Assembly (NCBI RefSeq): GCF_031846515.1
Contig: NZ_JAVRHO010000002.1
Location: 186,001 to 250,000, forward strand
Length of the DNA stretch: 64,000 bases
From: Autumnicola lenta
Lineage (GTDB): Bacteria; Bacteroidota; Bacteroidia; Flavobacteriales; Flavobacteriaceae
Direction: 5' to 3'
Shown: positions 8,626 to 17,243 of the stretch, piece after piece
Layout: every line of letters starts with the position of its first letter
Numbering within the stretch: the first letter of the stretch is position 1
Program-made: the position numbers and the translations under genes
The notes under the pieces: generated by a model
What the model was told of the DNA's origin: nothing
Database searches by the model: none
Seen by the model: the letters and a program-made list of their open reading frames with translations, nothing else

Positions 8626-9078
8626 ATGAAAAAAGTACTTTTACTATTCGGCTTTACCTTCTTTTTCTTATCATGCGAAGATGATTGTGAGGACATAGCC
8701 TGTTTTACACCTCCCGAACCTTTTAGCTTTGAGTTTGTAGATGCCACTTCCGGCGAAAACATTTTTACCAACGGCACTTTTCAGGAAGAAGATATTTCTA
8801 TAATAAACCAGGCTGACGATTCTAATGTACAAGTTGATTTTATTTCTGAAAATGACTATAATATTCTTCAAATAGGCTCAATAGGATGGCTATCTGAAGA
8901 TGCCAATTATTTAATTGAAGTAGGAGAAGATATATCTTTTACTTTATTAGTAGATGCGAAAAGAGTTAACCAAGACTGCTGCTCTTTTACCAGAATAAAC
9001 AATGTAGAAATAGAAGGTGAAGAGTATGAAAAAGATGCAGAAAGTGGATTATACCGAATATTAACAGAACAAAATTAA
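8626..9078 (+). CDS. Hypothetical lipoprotein
   Basis: A 150-residue protein of unrecognised family. The N-terminus MKKVLLLFGFTFFFLSC is an SPII signal with Cys17 as the lipidated residue, followed by an acidic CEDDCEDIACF cluster rich in cysteines. The remainder is predicted beta-rich and acidic with a further CC pair (DCCSF). It is probably exported to the cell envelope. It lies 84 bp after egtD and 5 bp before the DUF427 gene, so it may share a transcript with either. Confidence 0.75.
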   Translation: MKKVLLLFGFTFFFLSCEDDCEDIACFTPPEPFSFEFVDATSGENIFTNGTFQEEDISIINQADDSNVQVDFISENDYNILQIGSIGWLSEDANYLIEVGEDISFTLLVDAKRVNQDCCSFTRINNVEIEGEEYEKDAESGLYRILTEQN

Positions 9079-9083
9079 AGCCT

Positions 9084-9365
9084 ATGAAAGCTATCTGGAA
9101 AGATAAAATTATCGCAGAAAGTGATGAAACCAGGATTGTAGAGAACAATCATTATTTCCCAATGTCTGCGGTTAAGCAGGAATATTTAGAAGATAGCGAC
9201 ACCCATACGCGCTGCCCATGGAAAGGCAAAGCTTCCTATTTTCATATTATAATAGGAGCAGAAAAGAATAAAGATGCCGCCTGGTTTTATCCATCGCCCA
9301 GCAAGGCTGCAAAACCTATTGAGAATTATGTGGCATTCTGGAAAGGAGTTAAGGTCACAGAATAA
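9084..9365 (+). CDS. DUF427 domain protein
   Basis: A 93-residue single-domain protein of the DUF427 (NTP_transf_9) family. Visible: KAIWKDKIIAESDET at the N-terminus, YFP, the family signature THTRCPWKGKASYFH, and the aromatic end AAWFYPSPSKAAKPIENYVAFWKGV. These small cytoplasmic beta proteins have no confirmed reaction. The gene follows the lipoprotein gene after 5 bp and converges with the CBM48 gene. Confidence 0.9.
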   Translation: MKAIWKDKIIAESDETRIVENNHYFPMSAVKQEYLEDSDTHTRCPWKGKASYFHIIIGAEKNKDAAWFYPSPSKAAKPIENYVAFWKGVKVTE

Positions 9366-9423
9366 TCTTCAGCACTAAATTGCTGTAAAAAGTAACCTGC
9401 CAGTAAACCAGAAAATGATATGC

Positions 9424-9714
9424 TTATACTTCCAGCACACTATTTTCTGCTGCTGCAAAATCGCTCCAGTTAAAACGATCTGCTTCAGTTTCGTTTACCC
9501 ATTCCCCATCAACAAGATACCGGAACTCGTAAGCTTTATCTATAGGAAGGTTCAACTGGCCTTTAAATATGCCATTTTTCAGCTTCTTTAATTCTGTTTT
9601 TTTCCAGGAATTAAAATCCCCTGAAACTGCGACAGAAGAAGCTTCTTTAGCAGGTACATTAAAAGTAACCTTACACTCTGGCTTCGACTTTAAATATTGT
9701 TTAATGATTGCCAT
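9424..9714 (-). CDS. Isoamylase early-set (CBM48-like) domain protein
   Basis: A 96-residue protein consisting almost wholly of a glycogen-binding/AMPK-beta type early-set domain: KVTFNVPAKEASSVAVSGDFNSW, then KAYEFRYLVDGEWVNE (shown in parts). Such stand-alone domains occur widely in Bacteroidetes and may bind glucans, but there is no catalytic domain and no glycogen gene beside it. It has no signal peptide, so it is probably cytoplasmic. It is transcribed convergently with the DUF427 gene. Confidence 0.85.
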   Translation of the reverse strand: MAIIKQYLKSKPECKVTFNVPAKEASSVAVSGDFNSWKKTELKKLKNGIFKGQLNLPIDKAYEFRYLVDGEWVNETEADRFNWSDFAAAENSVLEV

Positions 9715-9881
9715 AAATTCCGAATTATAAATTTCAGTAAAAATAGCAATAGAATTGATTTAAACCAGTGAAAATCTACTTGTTGAATCAGTTTTGTGAA
9801 ATTATAGGAAATCGTTTTTACATTTTATAAAAAAACGATTCAGAAGGTTCCTTTTTTAGAATTCGCTAAACATTTTGTAAA

Positions 9882-10964
9882 TCAACGTCTGCCTTCTAGT
9901 GCAGTCAGCAGTTTTTCCACCTCTTCTATAGTGTTAAAATAATGCAAACTCACGCGAATACCATCACCTCTCTGTGAGGTAATTATATTCTTATTTCTTA
10001 GAAACTGAAATAATTTCTTATCCCCTTTTATGTTATAGATCGAAGAATGTTCGTTACGCTCTACCACAAGATCTTCCAGCAGGTCCATCTCTGAAAATTT
10101 TTCTTTTGAGAAGTTCTTTAGTTTCTGAATCTGTGCCTCAATTTTATCCATTCCGGTTTTCTCAAGCAGTTTTAAGGCGACACTTAAACTTCCATAATTC
10201 AGGGTATCCTGATGTCCCGGTTCAAACTTGCCGATGAAATTCCCTTCATGTGACTTATACTTTCCCTGCAGCGAACCAAATCCCAGATGTTTAGGGCTAA
10301 TTTTTCCTTCAACGTTTTTACTAAATAGAATAAAACCATTTCCATAACCACCATTCAGCCATTTGTAACTACTGCTTATTACCACATCAATTCCGGTAGA
10401 ATCAAAATTAAAGCTTTCAGTTCCCAGGAACTGGGTACCATCAGCAACAAAAAGTGTGTCGGGAAATTCTTTTTTTAGTTCTTTCAGAAAATCAACACTC
10501 AGCTTTAAACCGTTTATATACTGCACAATACTGAAGGCAAAAATATCGGGTTGATGCTTTTTAAGCGCGGCTCTAATATTGTCTTCCAGATGTGCGTCGA
10601 TCTCTGCGTAAAAACAATTAAAATCCCGCGATTCCACAGGCCAGTTAATAGAAGGATAGTCATTTTTGATAAGTAAGGCTTTCATAGGTTTCTCCAGGCC
10701 TTCCAACAAAGTATTGAATCCGTAGGAAAAATTAGGAACCAGTGCCACCCTCTCTGGTGCACACCGAAAAAATTTCCCGACCGTCTCCCTTACTTCTGTA
10801 AGAACTTCTCCCTGTTTTTCCTTTAAAATGCTCGCGGAAACAAGAAAATCCAGGTCGTGATCCTGCCGATATTCAAAAACTTTTTCAGGCAAGAGTCCGG
10901 AAGCTGCCGTGTTTAAATAAGTGTAATTTTTCAAAACCGGAAAGCCTTTTCGCAAATTATCCAT
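9882..10964 (-). CDS. Class V aminotransferase-fold PLP enzyme (candidate EgtE-like C-S lyase)
   Basis: A 360-residue fold-type I PLP protein of the aminotransferase class V/cysteine desulfurase superfamily. Seen: YLNTAASGLLP near the N-terminus, the Asp that contacts the PLP pyridine (VADGTQ, Asp175) and the Schiff-base lysine in SSSYKWLNGGYG (Lys201). It lacks an obvious desulfurase cysteine loop, so it is more like isopenicillin-N-epimerase or kynureninase-type relatives. EgtE, the ergothioneine C-S lyase, belongs to this superfamily, and egtBD ends 1.3 kb away without its own lyase. That link is inference only; the gene is convergent, not in the operon. Confidence 0.8.
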   Translation of the reverse strand: MDNLRKGFPVLKNYTYLNTAASGLLPEKVFEYRQDHDLDFLVSASILKEKQGEVLTEVRETVGKFFRCAPERVALVPNFSYGFNTLLEGLEKPMKALLIKNDYPSINWPVESRDFNCFYAEIDAHLEDNIRAALKKHQPDIFAFSIVQYINGLKLSVDFLKELKKEFPDTLFVADGTQFLGTESFNFDSTGIDVVISSSYKWLNGGYGNGFILFSKNVEGKISPKHLGFGSLQGKYKSHEGNFIGKFEPGHQDTLNYGSLSVALKLLEKTGMDKIEAQIQKLKNFSKEKFSEMDLLEDLVVERNEHSSIYNIKGDKKLFQFLRNKNIITSQRGDGIRVSLHYFNTIEEVEKLLTALEGRR

Positions 10965-10994
10965 AGGTGGCGGGAAATTCTTTTTTAAAAAATG

Positions 10995-11002
10995 TAAATT
11001 TG
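10995..11002 (+). promoter_or_regulatory. Putative -7 element of the 2TM-folA operon
   Basis: TAAATTTG matches TAnnTTTG and lies 26 bp before the ATG of the 2TM protein. No clear TTG was seen at the -33 distance. Confidence 0.4.
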
Positions 11003-11027
11003 ATATTACACTAAAGTACTTTTAATT

Positions 11028-11471
11028 ATGCTTTCTAAAAAGAAAAACACCTCCAAACTGGACGCCGAAAACAGGGAACTCTATGAATATGCTCGCAAGC
11101 GTACCCTTCAGAAGAAAAGGCTTTTTCAGCATTTCGTGGTATTTCTGATCGGGGCGGTTTTTTTAATTGTTTTAAATGTGGTTATAGGGTATCAGGAACA
11201 ATTTCAGCCTCTGGGCTACAACTGGTTTGTATGGGCAGTACTGTTATGGGCACTGATCTTTCTTGTGCACTTTTTCAATGTTTTTGTAATACACACCTTT
11301 ATGGGCAAGAAATGGCAGGACAGGCAAATGGAACTATTGGTTAAGAAACAGAAGGAAAAGATAGCCGAAATGCAGGGGAAAGTAGAAAAAGATTATCCTC
11401 TAAACGAAGCAAAAGAAACCAGGAATAACCGCACCGATCCCGAGACGCCACGCAAACCTTACAATACTTAA
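11028..11471 (+). CDS. 2TM domain protein
   Basis: A 147-residue small membrane protein matching the 2TM family common in Flavobacteriia. A basic N-terminus (about 1-35, with YEYARKRTLQKKRLFQHF) precedes two membrane helices (about 36-56 and 68-92), then the conserved FMGKKWQDRQMELLVKK and a charged tail. The function is unknown; relatives are sometimes fused to histidine kinases. It is 5 bp upstream of folA and probably the first gene of that operon. Confidence 0.85.
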   Translation: MLSKKKNTSKLDAENRELYEYARKRTLQKKRLFQHFVVFLIGAVFLIVLNVVIGYQEQFQPLGYNWFVWAVLLWALIFLVHFFNVFVIHTFMGKKWQDRQMELLVKKQKEKIAEMQGKVEKDYPLNEAKETRNNRTDPETPRKPYNT

Positions 11472-11476
11472 GATTT

Positions 11477-11962
11477 ATGTTAACCATGGTAGCGGCGGCG
11501 GCCGAAAATGACGCACTTGGCAAAGAGAACGACCTTGTATGGCATTTACCGGATGATTTTAAGCGTTTTAAGAAAATCACTTCGGGACATCATATTATTA
11601 TGGGCCGTAAAACTTTCGAATCGTTCCCAAAACTCCTGCCCAACCGCACACATGTTATTATTACCCGCAAAAAAGATTATCAGCCGGAAAATACTATAGT
11701 GGTAGATTCACTGGAAGATGCCTTGCAGGCTACCAGAAATGACGAGGAGGTTTTTGTAATTGGCGGAGGAGAAATTTATAAACTTGCCATAGAAAAAGCT
11801 GATAGAATTGAACTCACCAGGGTTCACGGCACTTTTGAAGCAGATACTTTTTTTCCAAATATCGACTCTGAAAAATGGCAAATATCTTCTGAAGAATTCC
11901 ATCCAAAGGACGAGCGACACGAATACTCCTTTACCTATATTACCTATGAGCGCCGAAAGTAG
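11477..11962 (+). CDS. folA: Dihydrofolate reductase
   Basis: A 161-residue DHFR reducing dihydrofolate to tetrahydrofolate with NADPH. The family pattern is clear: MVAAAAENDALGKENDLVWHLPDD (in two parts, with the active-site Asp in LPDDF), HHIIMGRKTFES for NADPH binding, and VFVIGGGEIY in the C-terminal half. It regenerates the cofactor consumed by ThyA at 4.5 kb. The stop overlaps the start of the next gene by 17 bp, so translational coupling is likely. Confidence 0.97.
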   Translation: MLTMVAAAAENDALGKENDLVWHLPDDFKRFKKITSGHHIIMGRKTFESFPKLLPNRTHVIITRKKDYQPENTIVVDSLEDALQATRNDEEVFVIGGGEIYKLAIEKADRIELTRVHGTFEADTFFPNIDSEKWQISSEEFHPKDERHEYSFTYITYERRK

Positions 11963-12812
11963 ATTTTCAGAAACTATAAATCAGGCGGGTGAAGAAAATG
12001 GATTTTCCGTAAAAAAATTCCAGCCCCTCACAGGCGGGGATATTAATGATGTCTTTCTTATAGAAACCGGAACTTCAGAAAAGCTGGTTATAAAAATTAA
12101 TGACAGCAATAAATATCCAGGCATGTTCAAGACAGAAAAAGCGGGGCTTGATGAGCTACGGAAAGCTGAGGTTATCGATGTTCCGGAAAACCTCTATACA
12201 GGAGAAGTGCAGGATCAATCCTACCTGATATTGCGATACATAGAATCAGCTGATAAAACACCGGAATTCTGGGAGGTTTTTGGAGAACAAATGGCCGCTC
12301 TGCACAAGACAACTTCAGAAAAATTCGGTTTTGAAACAGACAATTATATTGGCAGCCTTCCGCAGTACAATAAAAGATGTGTTTCAGCTTCAGAATTTTA
12401 TATCTCACAGCGCCTGGAACCTCAACTGAAAATGGCGCAAAATACCGGTTACGACCTCGGAAATACTGCAACTTTCTTAAAAAATGTCTCCGAGTTAGTT
12501 GCGGATGAACCTCCCGCACTCATCCATGGAGACCTTTGGGGCGGAAACTACATTGTTAATGCTGAAGGTTTTCCCTGTCTTATAGATCCAGCTGTAGCTT
12601 ATGGGCCACGGGAAATGGATCTTTCTATGATGAAGTTATTTGGAGGTTTTGACGCTGAACTTTTTAAAAGTTACAACTCGCATTTTCCGCTGGAGTCCGG
12701 TTTTGAAGAAAGAGTTCCGCTTTGGCAACTGTATTACCTCCTTGTTCACCTCAACATCTTTGGATTAGGCTACAAAAAATCTGTTGAAAGCATCATTCGC
12801 CGCTACTCTTAA
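11946..12812 (+). CDS. Fructosamine kinase family protein
   Basis: A 288-residue APH-fold kinase of the fructosamine-3-kinase/ketosamine kinase family. Seen: the nucleotide loop GGDINDVFLIETG, KLVIKIND, the catalytic HGDLWGGNYIVNAEGFPCLIDPA segment (HGDLWxxN and the metal-binding Asp), and YGPREMDLSMM after it. Family members phosphorylate Amadori products and start protein deglycation. The start at 11946 fits the family N-terminus (MSAESRFSETI) and gives a 17-bp overlap with folA; an earlier in-frame ATG at 11808 would run through folA and adds unrelated sequence. Confidence 0.88.
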   Translation: MSAESRFSETINQAGEENGFSVKKFQPLTGGDINDVFLIETGTSEKLVIKINDSNKYPGMFKTEKAGLDELRKAEVIDVPENLYTGEVQDQSYLILRYIESADKTPEFWEVFGEQMAALHKTTSEKFGFETDNYIGSLPQYNKRCVSASEFYISQRLEPQLKMAQNTGYDLGNTATFLKNVSELVADEPPALIHGDLWGGNYIVNAEGFPCLIDPAVAYGPREMDLSMMKLFGGFDAELFKSYNSHFPLESGFEERVPLWQLYYLLVHLNIFGLGYKKSVESIIRRYS

Positions 12813-12913
12813 TTTTGCAATTCTTAACAGTAAAAAATTATCTTTTAGCAGTTTATTAGCTAGAATGATGAAACCTGCTTATTACCTTCAAACCTCACAC
12901 TAAATTATTGAAA

Positions 12914-13414
12914 ATGAGTACGAAGAATTTAAATCATAAAGAAGCAAAAGAAAAACTAATCGACCTGGTAGAGGATATCAAAACAGGATTTTTGGCAACC
13001 GGTTTAACCAAAAAACCTGTAAGTGCAATTCCTATGTCCACTAAAAAAGTGGATGACGAAGGAAATCTTTGGTTTCTAAGCAGCATGAACAGTGATCATA
13101 ATACAGACATTGCGCAGGATGCAGACGTACAAATGCTCTATGCGAATAATTCTGATATGGAATTTATAAGCATCTTCGGAAAAGCATCTATCGTTACAGA
13201 CAAGGAAATACTGGAGGATTTTTATTCCAAAGTAGATGATGCGTGGTTCTCAGGCTCTGATGACCCAAGCCTTTCTGCAATTAAAATTGTACCACAGGAA
13301 GCTTACTACTGGGATTCCAAACAAAATAAATATATTACCCTTTTTAAAATGGGACTTGCAGCCCTTGGTGGTGACCAGCAGGATATAGGTGAAAAAGGAA
13401 AGCTAAATATTTAA
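12914..13414 (+). CDS. General stress protein 26-like FMN-binding split-barrel protein
   Basis: A 166-residue pyridoxamine 5'-phosphate oxidase-like protein. Family marks: an N-terminal helix (LNHKEAKEKLIDLVEDIKTG), beta strands with PVSAIPMSTKKVDDEGNLWF, FISIFGKASIVTD and the C-terminal PQEAYYWDSKQNK. Relatives bind FMN or FAD and are induced by stress; the substrate is unknown. The start was placed at ATG 12914 rather than the TTG two codons before. It has its own terminator at 13441. Confidence 0.87.
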   Translation: MSTKNLNHKEAKEKLIDLVEDIKTGFLATGLTKKPVSAIPMSTKKVDDEGNLWFLSSMNSDHNTDIAQDADVQMLYANNSDMEFISIFGKASIVTDKEILEDFYSKVDDAWFSGSDDPSLSAIKIVPQEAYYWDSKQNKYITLFKMGLAALGGDQQDIGEKGKLNI

Positions 13415-13440
13415 GATAAAATACATCTAATAATAATAAA

Positions 13441-13477
13441 GGCCTCGTAATATTCTATTTATTATGAGGTCTTTTTT
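13441..13477 (+). terminator. Rho-independent terminator
   Basis: A 12-bp stem (13441-13452 with 13460-13471) containing two G-T wobbles and followed by six T residues. It lies 26 bp after the split-barrel gene. Confidence 0.85.
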
Positions 13478-13512
13478 ATTATGGCTATTTTAGCTCTTCA
13501 AAACCAAAAAAC

Positions 13513-14394
13513 ATGAATGCATATATCTTTCCTGGTCAGGGAGCACAATTTTCGGGAATGGGATTAGATCTTTACGAAAAATCTCCGGAGGCGCAGCGAT
13601 TATTCGACAGTGCCAACAAAATCCTTGGATTTTCCATAACCGATATAATGTTTGAAGGAACTCCCGAAGACCTTAAAAAAACGCAGGTTACCCAGCCGGC
13701 GGTTTTCTTACATTCCGTTATTCTAAGTAAAGTTTTAGGAGAAAAATTTAATCCAGATATGGTGGCGGGACATTCCCTCGGGGAATTTTCTGCATTGGTG
13801 GCTAACGGAGTTTTAAGTTTTGAAGAAGGACTTAAGCTTGTCCACAAAAGAGCGCTGGCCATGCAAAAAGCCTGTGAATTAAAACCATCTACCATGGCAG
13901 CAGTACTTGGACTGGAAGATGAAGTTGTGGAAGCGATATGTGCAGATGTAGAAGGAATAGTTGTCGCTGCAAATTATAATTGTCCGGGGCAACTTGTAAT
14001 TTCAGGAGAAGTAGACGCCGTAGAAAAGGCGTGTGAAGAACTTAAAGATAAAGGTGCGCGCAGGGCGATGGTTCTTCCTGTAGGCGGGGCATTTCACTCT
14101 CCTTTAATGGAACCCGCAAGAAAAGAATTGGCTGATGCAATAGAAAAGTCGACTTTTAATAAACCGACCTGCCCAATTTATCAGAATGTAAGCACTTTTG
14201 CAGTTACAGATCCTTCGGAAATTAAAAAGAACCTGGTTTTTCAGTTAACTGCACCTGTAAAATGGACACAATCCGTTCAGAATATGATAAAAGACGGCGC
14301 AAAAACTTTTACTGAAGTTGGTCCCGGAAAAGTTCTACAGGGACTTGTTAAAAAAATTGACCGAAACGCGGAAGTTAACTCGGGAGAGATTTAA
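13513..14394 (+). CDS. fabD: Malonyl-CoA:ACP transacylase
   Basis: A 293-residue FabD that loads malonyl groups onto acyl carrier protein for fatty acid synthesis. Visible: FPGQGAQFSGMG at the N-terminus, the nucleophile Ser88 in AGHSLGEFSAL, and the catalytic His195 in GGAFHSPLMEPAR. QLTAPVKWTQSV and TEVGPGKVLQGLVKK mark the C-terminal part. It stands alone between two terminators, with no other fab genes adjacent. Probable promoter sequence is TATTTTAG about 30 bp upstream, one base off the -7 consensus. Confidence 0.97.
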   Translation: MNAYIFPGQGAQFSGMGLDLYEKSPEAQRLFDSANKILGFSITDIMFEGTPEDLKKTQVTQPAVFLHSVILSKVLGEKFNPDMVAGHSLGEFSALVANGVLSFEEGLKLVHKRALAMQKACELKPSTMAAVLGLEDEVVEAICADVEGIVVAANYNCPGQLVISGEVDAVEKACEELKDKGARRAMVLPVGGAFHSPLMEPARKELADAIEKSTFNKPTCPIYQNVSTFAVTDPSEIKKNLVFQLTAPVKWTQSVQNMIKDGAKTFTEVGPGKVLQGLVKKIDRNAEVNSGEI

Positions 14395-14579
14395 AATTGT
14401 GAAGAGTGAAAGGTGAAATCTTGTTTCAATATTAAATTTGATCCGGCTTTTTATGTTTCCTTTTTCATCCAGGGAAAAAAGAGAGGTGACAGAAACATGA
14501 AACTCTAAAAATGTCTAGACTCCGCTCGACATGGTCACCGACAAAAATACGAACTCCGAACTAAAAACCACGAACCTAT

Positions 14580-14602
14580 AAATGCCGATAATTGGCATTT
14601 TT
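14580..14602 (+). terminator. Short hairpin with T run downstream of fabD
   Basis: AAATGCC (14580-14586) pairs with GGCATTT (14594-14600) around a GATAATT loop, followed by T residues. It lies 186 bp after fabD in an otherwise featureless gap (14395-14632). The sequence is also a variant of the dispersed motif CCGATAATTGCCATTTTT. Confidence 0.45.
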
Positions 14603-14632
14603 GAGATATCGCCTTTTCATTCTAAAAAATTA

Positions 14633-14669
14633 AAGGCACGAACAAAATACCGTTCGTGCCTTCTTTTTT
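14633..14669. terminator. Bidirectional terminator between fabD and the DegT gene
   Basis: A perfect 11-bp stem (14633-14643 with 14652-14662) and 8-nt loop, with a T run on the right (14664-14669) and an A run on the left (14624-14629). It can therefore stop transcription from both directions. It lies 10 bp beyond the stop of the minus-strand aminotransferase. Confidence 0.88.
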
Positions 14670-14678
14670 CACCTATTC

Positions 14679-15812
14679 CTATTTCAAGAATTCAACAATT
14701 GTATTGGTAATATATGTAATCTGATCATCTTCAAGTTCCGTATGCATCGGTAAGGAAATCACCTCTTTTACCAGTTGATTCGTCACGGGAAAATCTCCTT
14801 CATTATACCGCTCATCGGCATAAGCTTTCTGCTTATGTAAAGGAATAGGATAGTACACTCCGCACGGGATTTCCTTTTCCTGTAAATGCTTTACCAGTTC
14901 GTCTCTTTTTCCGTTGGTGATCTTCAGCGTATATTGATGAAAAACATGAGAATCAGGCTCACCATCCCTAACCGGAATTTCGATATGCTCCTGTCCCTTT
15001 AAGGCTGCATCATATTTTTCCGCAGCTTCGCGGCGGGCTCTATTGTATTGATCCAGTTTTGGCAATTTCGCTCTTAAAACTGCTGCCTGCAAACTATCCA
15101 GCCTGGAATTTACGCCCACAACATCATGATGGTACCGCTCATACATTCCGTGGTTTACAATTCCTCTTATCGTGTGCGCCAAATCATCATTATTGGTAAA
15201 AATTGCACCGCCATCGCCATAACAACCTAGATTTTTCGACGGAAAAAATGAAGTTGCGGCCACATCTCCAATTGCGCCTGCTTTTACTTTTCCATTTTTC
15301 CCAGAATGGTAATTTGCACCAATCGCCTGCGCATTATCTTCAATTACGTAAAGATTATGTTCTTTGGCAATTTCCATAATAGCGTCCATATTTGCCGTTT
15401 GGCCAAACAGGTGCACCGGCACGATAGCTTTTGTTTTTGGTGTAATAGCTTTCTTTATGGCTTCGGGATCTATGTTAAAAGTATCGGGTTCTACATCTAC
15501 CAGCACCGGAGTTAACTGAAGCAGCGCGATAACCTCTACTGTTGCAGCAAAAGTAAAATCTGCGGTTATTATTTCGTCACCGGGTTTGAGATCAAGGCCC
15601 ATCATGGCAATTTGCAAAGCATCTGTCCCATTCGCACAGGGGATCACGTGCTTTAGGCCCAGGTATTCTTCCATTCCCTTCTGAAACTTCTGAACTTCAG
15701 GACCGTTTATAAATGCCGTAGATTCCAGAATTTCCTGGAAAGAATCGTTTACTTCACCTTTTATAGCTTCATATTGACCTTTAAGGTCAACCATTTGTAT
15801 CTTTTTCATCAT
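14679..15812 (-). CDS. DegT/DnrJ/EryC1/StrS family aminotransferase
   Basis: A 377-residue PLP-dependent sugar aminotransferase. Seen: IQMVDLKGQY at the N-terminus, CANGTDALQIAM, EDNAQAIGA, and the Schiff-base lysine in TSFFPSKNLGCYGDGGA (Lys193), with GVNSRLDSLQAAVLRAKL after it. The family transfers an amino group to keto-sugar nucleotides for surface polysaccharides; the exact sugar cannot be inferred. It is divergent from waaA, 94 bp away, so a role in lipopolysaccharide or capsule sugars is plausible. Start ATG 15812 or the adjacent ATG 15809. Confidence 0.93.
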   Translation of the reverse strand: MMKKIQMVDLKGQYEAIKGEVNDSFQEILESTAFINGPEVQKFQKGMEEYLGLKHVIPCANGTDALQIAMMGLDLKPGDEIITADFTFAATVEVIALLQLTPVLVDVEPDTFNIDPEAIKKAITPKTKAIVPVHLFGQTANMDAIMEIAKEHNLYVIEDNAQAIGANYHSGKNGKVKAGAIGDVAATSFFPSKNLGCYGDGGAIFTNNDDLAHTIRGIVNHGMYERYHHDVVGVNSRLDSLQAAVLRAKLPKLDQYNRARREAAEKYDAALKGQEHIEIPVRDGEPDSHVFHQYTLKITNGKRDELVKHLQEKEIPCGVYYPIPLHKQKAYADERYNEGDFPVTNQLVKEVISLPMHTELEDDQITYITNTIVEFLK

Positions 15813-15906
15813 CTTTTTATTGTCTAACGAAAATACGAAATATCGTCCCTACAGCCAATGCAATTTTTAGGAAAGGCCTATTTTAGCGGTATTAAAGAAA
15901 ATCATT

Positions 15907-17139
15907 TTGTATATCCTTTATAATATTCTTGTTGGTTTATTTGAACTCTTCTTGCCGATAATTGCCATTTTTAAGCCCCGGCTTAAATTATTTGTGGAGG
16001 GCCGGAAAGAAGTTTTTGATAAACTGAAAGCCGAAATTGGGCAAAATGACCGGGTGATCTGGTTTCATGCTGCTTCCCTTGGCGAATTTGAACAGGCAGT
16101 CCCGGTAATTGAAATGATAAAGGCTGAAATGCCTGATAGGAAAATTTTAGTCACATTTTTTTCTTCTTCAGGTTACGAAAACAAGAAAAAACATCCTCTA
16201 GCTGATGTTATTACCTACCTGCCGATGGATTCGGCTAAAAAAGTTCAGAAATTTTTGAATATTGTCTCTCCGGAGCTCGTTTTCTTCGTGAAATATGAAA
16301 TCTGGCCAAATTATTTAAAGGAATTACGTAAACGGAAGATCCGAACCTTCCTTATTTCGAGTGCTTTCAGGGAAAATCAGGTTTTCTTTCAGAATTACGG
16401 CGGTTGGATGCGTAAATCGCTACAAAGCTTTGAGCACATTTTTGTTCAGAATAAAGCTTCTGAAGCATTGCTTAAAAAGCATAATTTCGATAATGTGACT
16501 ATTAGCGGAGATACCAGGTTTGATCGTGTTTCGCGACAAATTGAATACAATAATAAATTAGCATTTGTAGAAGATTTTCTTCAGGATAAACTTTGTATTG
16601 TCGCCGGAAGTACGTGGCCGGAAGATGAAGATTTGCTCCTGAATTACATCAATTCCGCTGCAGAAAAGGTGAAATTTATTATTGCGCCGCACGAGATAAA
16701 AGAAGAAAAGATACTGGAGCTGCAGAAAAAGCTAAAGAAAACCTCTGTACGTTATACTGAAGATCATCAGGATTTATCTGCTTTTGATATTTTAATAATT
16801 GACACTATTGGCCTTCTGGGTAAAATTTACAGTTATGCAGATGTTGCTTATGTAGGCGGTGCCGCGGGAAATTCGGGGTTGCATAATATCCTTGAACCCG
16901 CTACTTTCGGTGTTCCTATCGTAATTGGCTCCAATTTTTCAAAATTTCCTGAAGCAATAAAACTTCAGCAACTCGCCGGACTTTTTTCTGTTGAAACGCC
17001 CCGGGAAGCCTCTTCTGTATTTCAAAAATTAATTAACGATGAAGTTTTCCGCAGAAAAACCGGAATGATTTCCGGCCATTTTATTAATAGTAATACAGGT
17101 GCTACAGCGGCCATACGCAATTACCTCTTTGATAACTAA
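15907..17139 (+). CDS. waaA: 3-deoxy-D-manno-octulosonic acid (Kdo) transferase
   Basis: A 410-residue WaaA/KdtA that adds Kdo to lipid A precursor at the inner membrane. Family landmarks: LYNILVGLFE N-terminal membrane anchor, KLFVEGRKEVF, WFHAASLGEFEQAVPVI, FFVKYEIWPNYL, and the C-terminal donor-site region ADVAYVGGAAGNSGLHNILEP (shown in part). The start is TTG 15907: the conserved LYN and anchor sequence lies immediately after it and no ATG occurs before the conserved WFHAASLGE block. The TTG is unusual and may limit translation. Confidence 0.93.
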   Translation: MYILYNILVGLFELFLPIIAIFKPRLKLFVEGRKEVFDKLKAEIGQNDRVIWFHAASLGEFEQAVPVIEMIKAEMPDRKILVTFFSSSGYENKKKHPLADVITYLPMDSAKKVQKFLNIVSPELVFFVKYEIWPNYLKELRKRKIRTFLISSAFRENQVFFQNYGGWMRKSLQSFEHIFVQNKASEALLKKHNFDNVTISGDTRFDRVSRQIEYNNKLAFVEDFLQDKLCIVAGSTWPEDEDLLLNYINSAAEKVKFIIAPHEIKEEKILELQKKLKKTSVRYTEDHQDLSAFDILIIDTIGLLGKIYSYADVAYVGGAAGNSGLHNILEPATFGVPIVIGSNFSKFPEAIKLQQLAGLFSVETPREASSVFQKLINDEVFRRKTGMISGHFINSNTGATAAIRNYLFDN

Positions 17140-17243
17140 AAGCCGTATAAAAGGAGAATAGACAAATAATTAAACCAGCACATATTCGCACTATTCCCGT
17201 AACTTATCCCCATTAAATAAATGTAAGCAGACAATCAACCGAA

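Noticed and set aside
9370..9385. Short CAGCA/TGCTG hairpin between DUF427 and CBM48 genes
   Set aside because: A 5-bp stem with a weak tail is too small to call a terminator.
15955..15972. Copy of the dispersed motif CCGATAATTGCCATTTTT inside waaA
   Set aside because: It encodes the conserved LPIIAIF membrane anchor in frame, so the match may be chance; it was not counted in the motif list.
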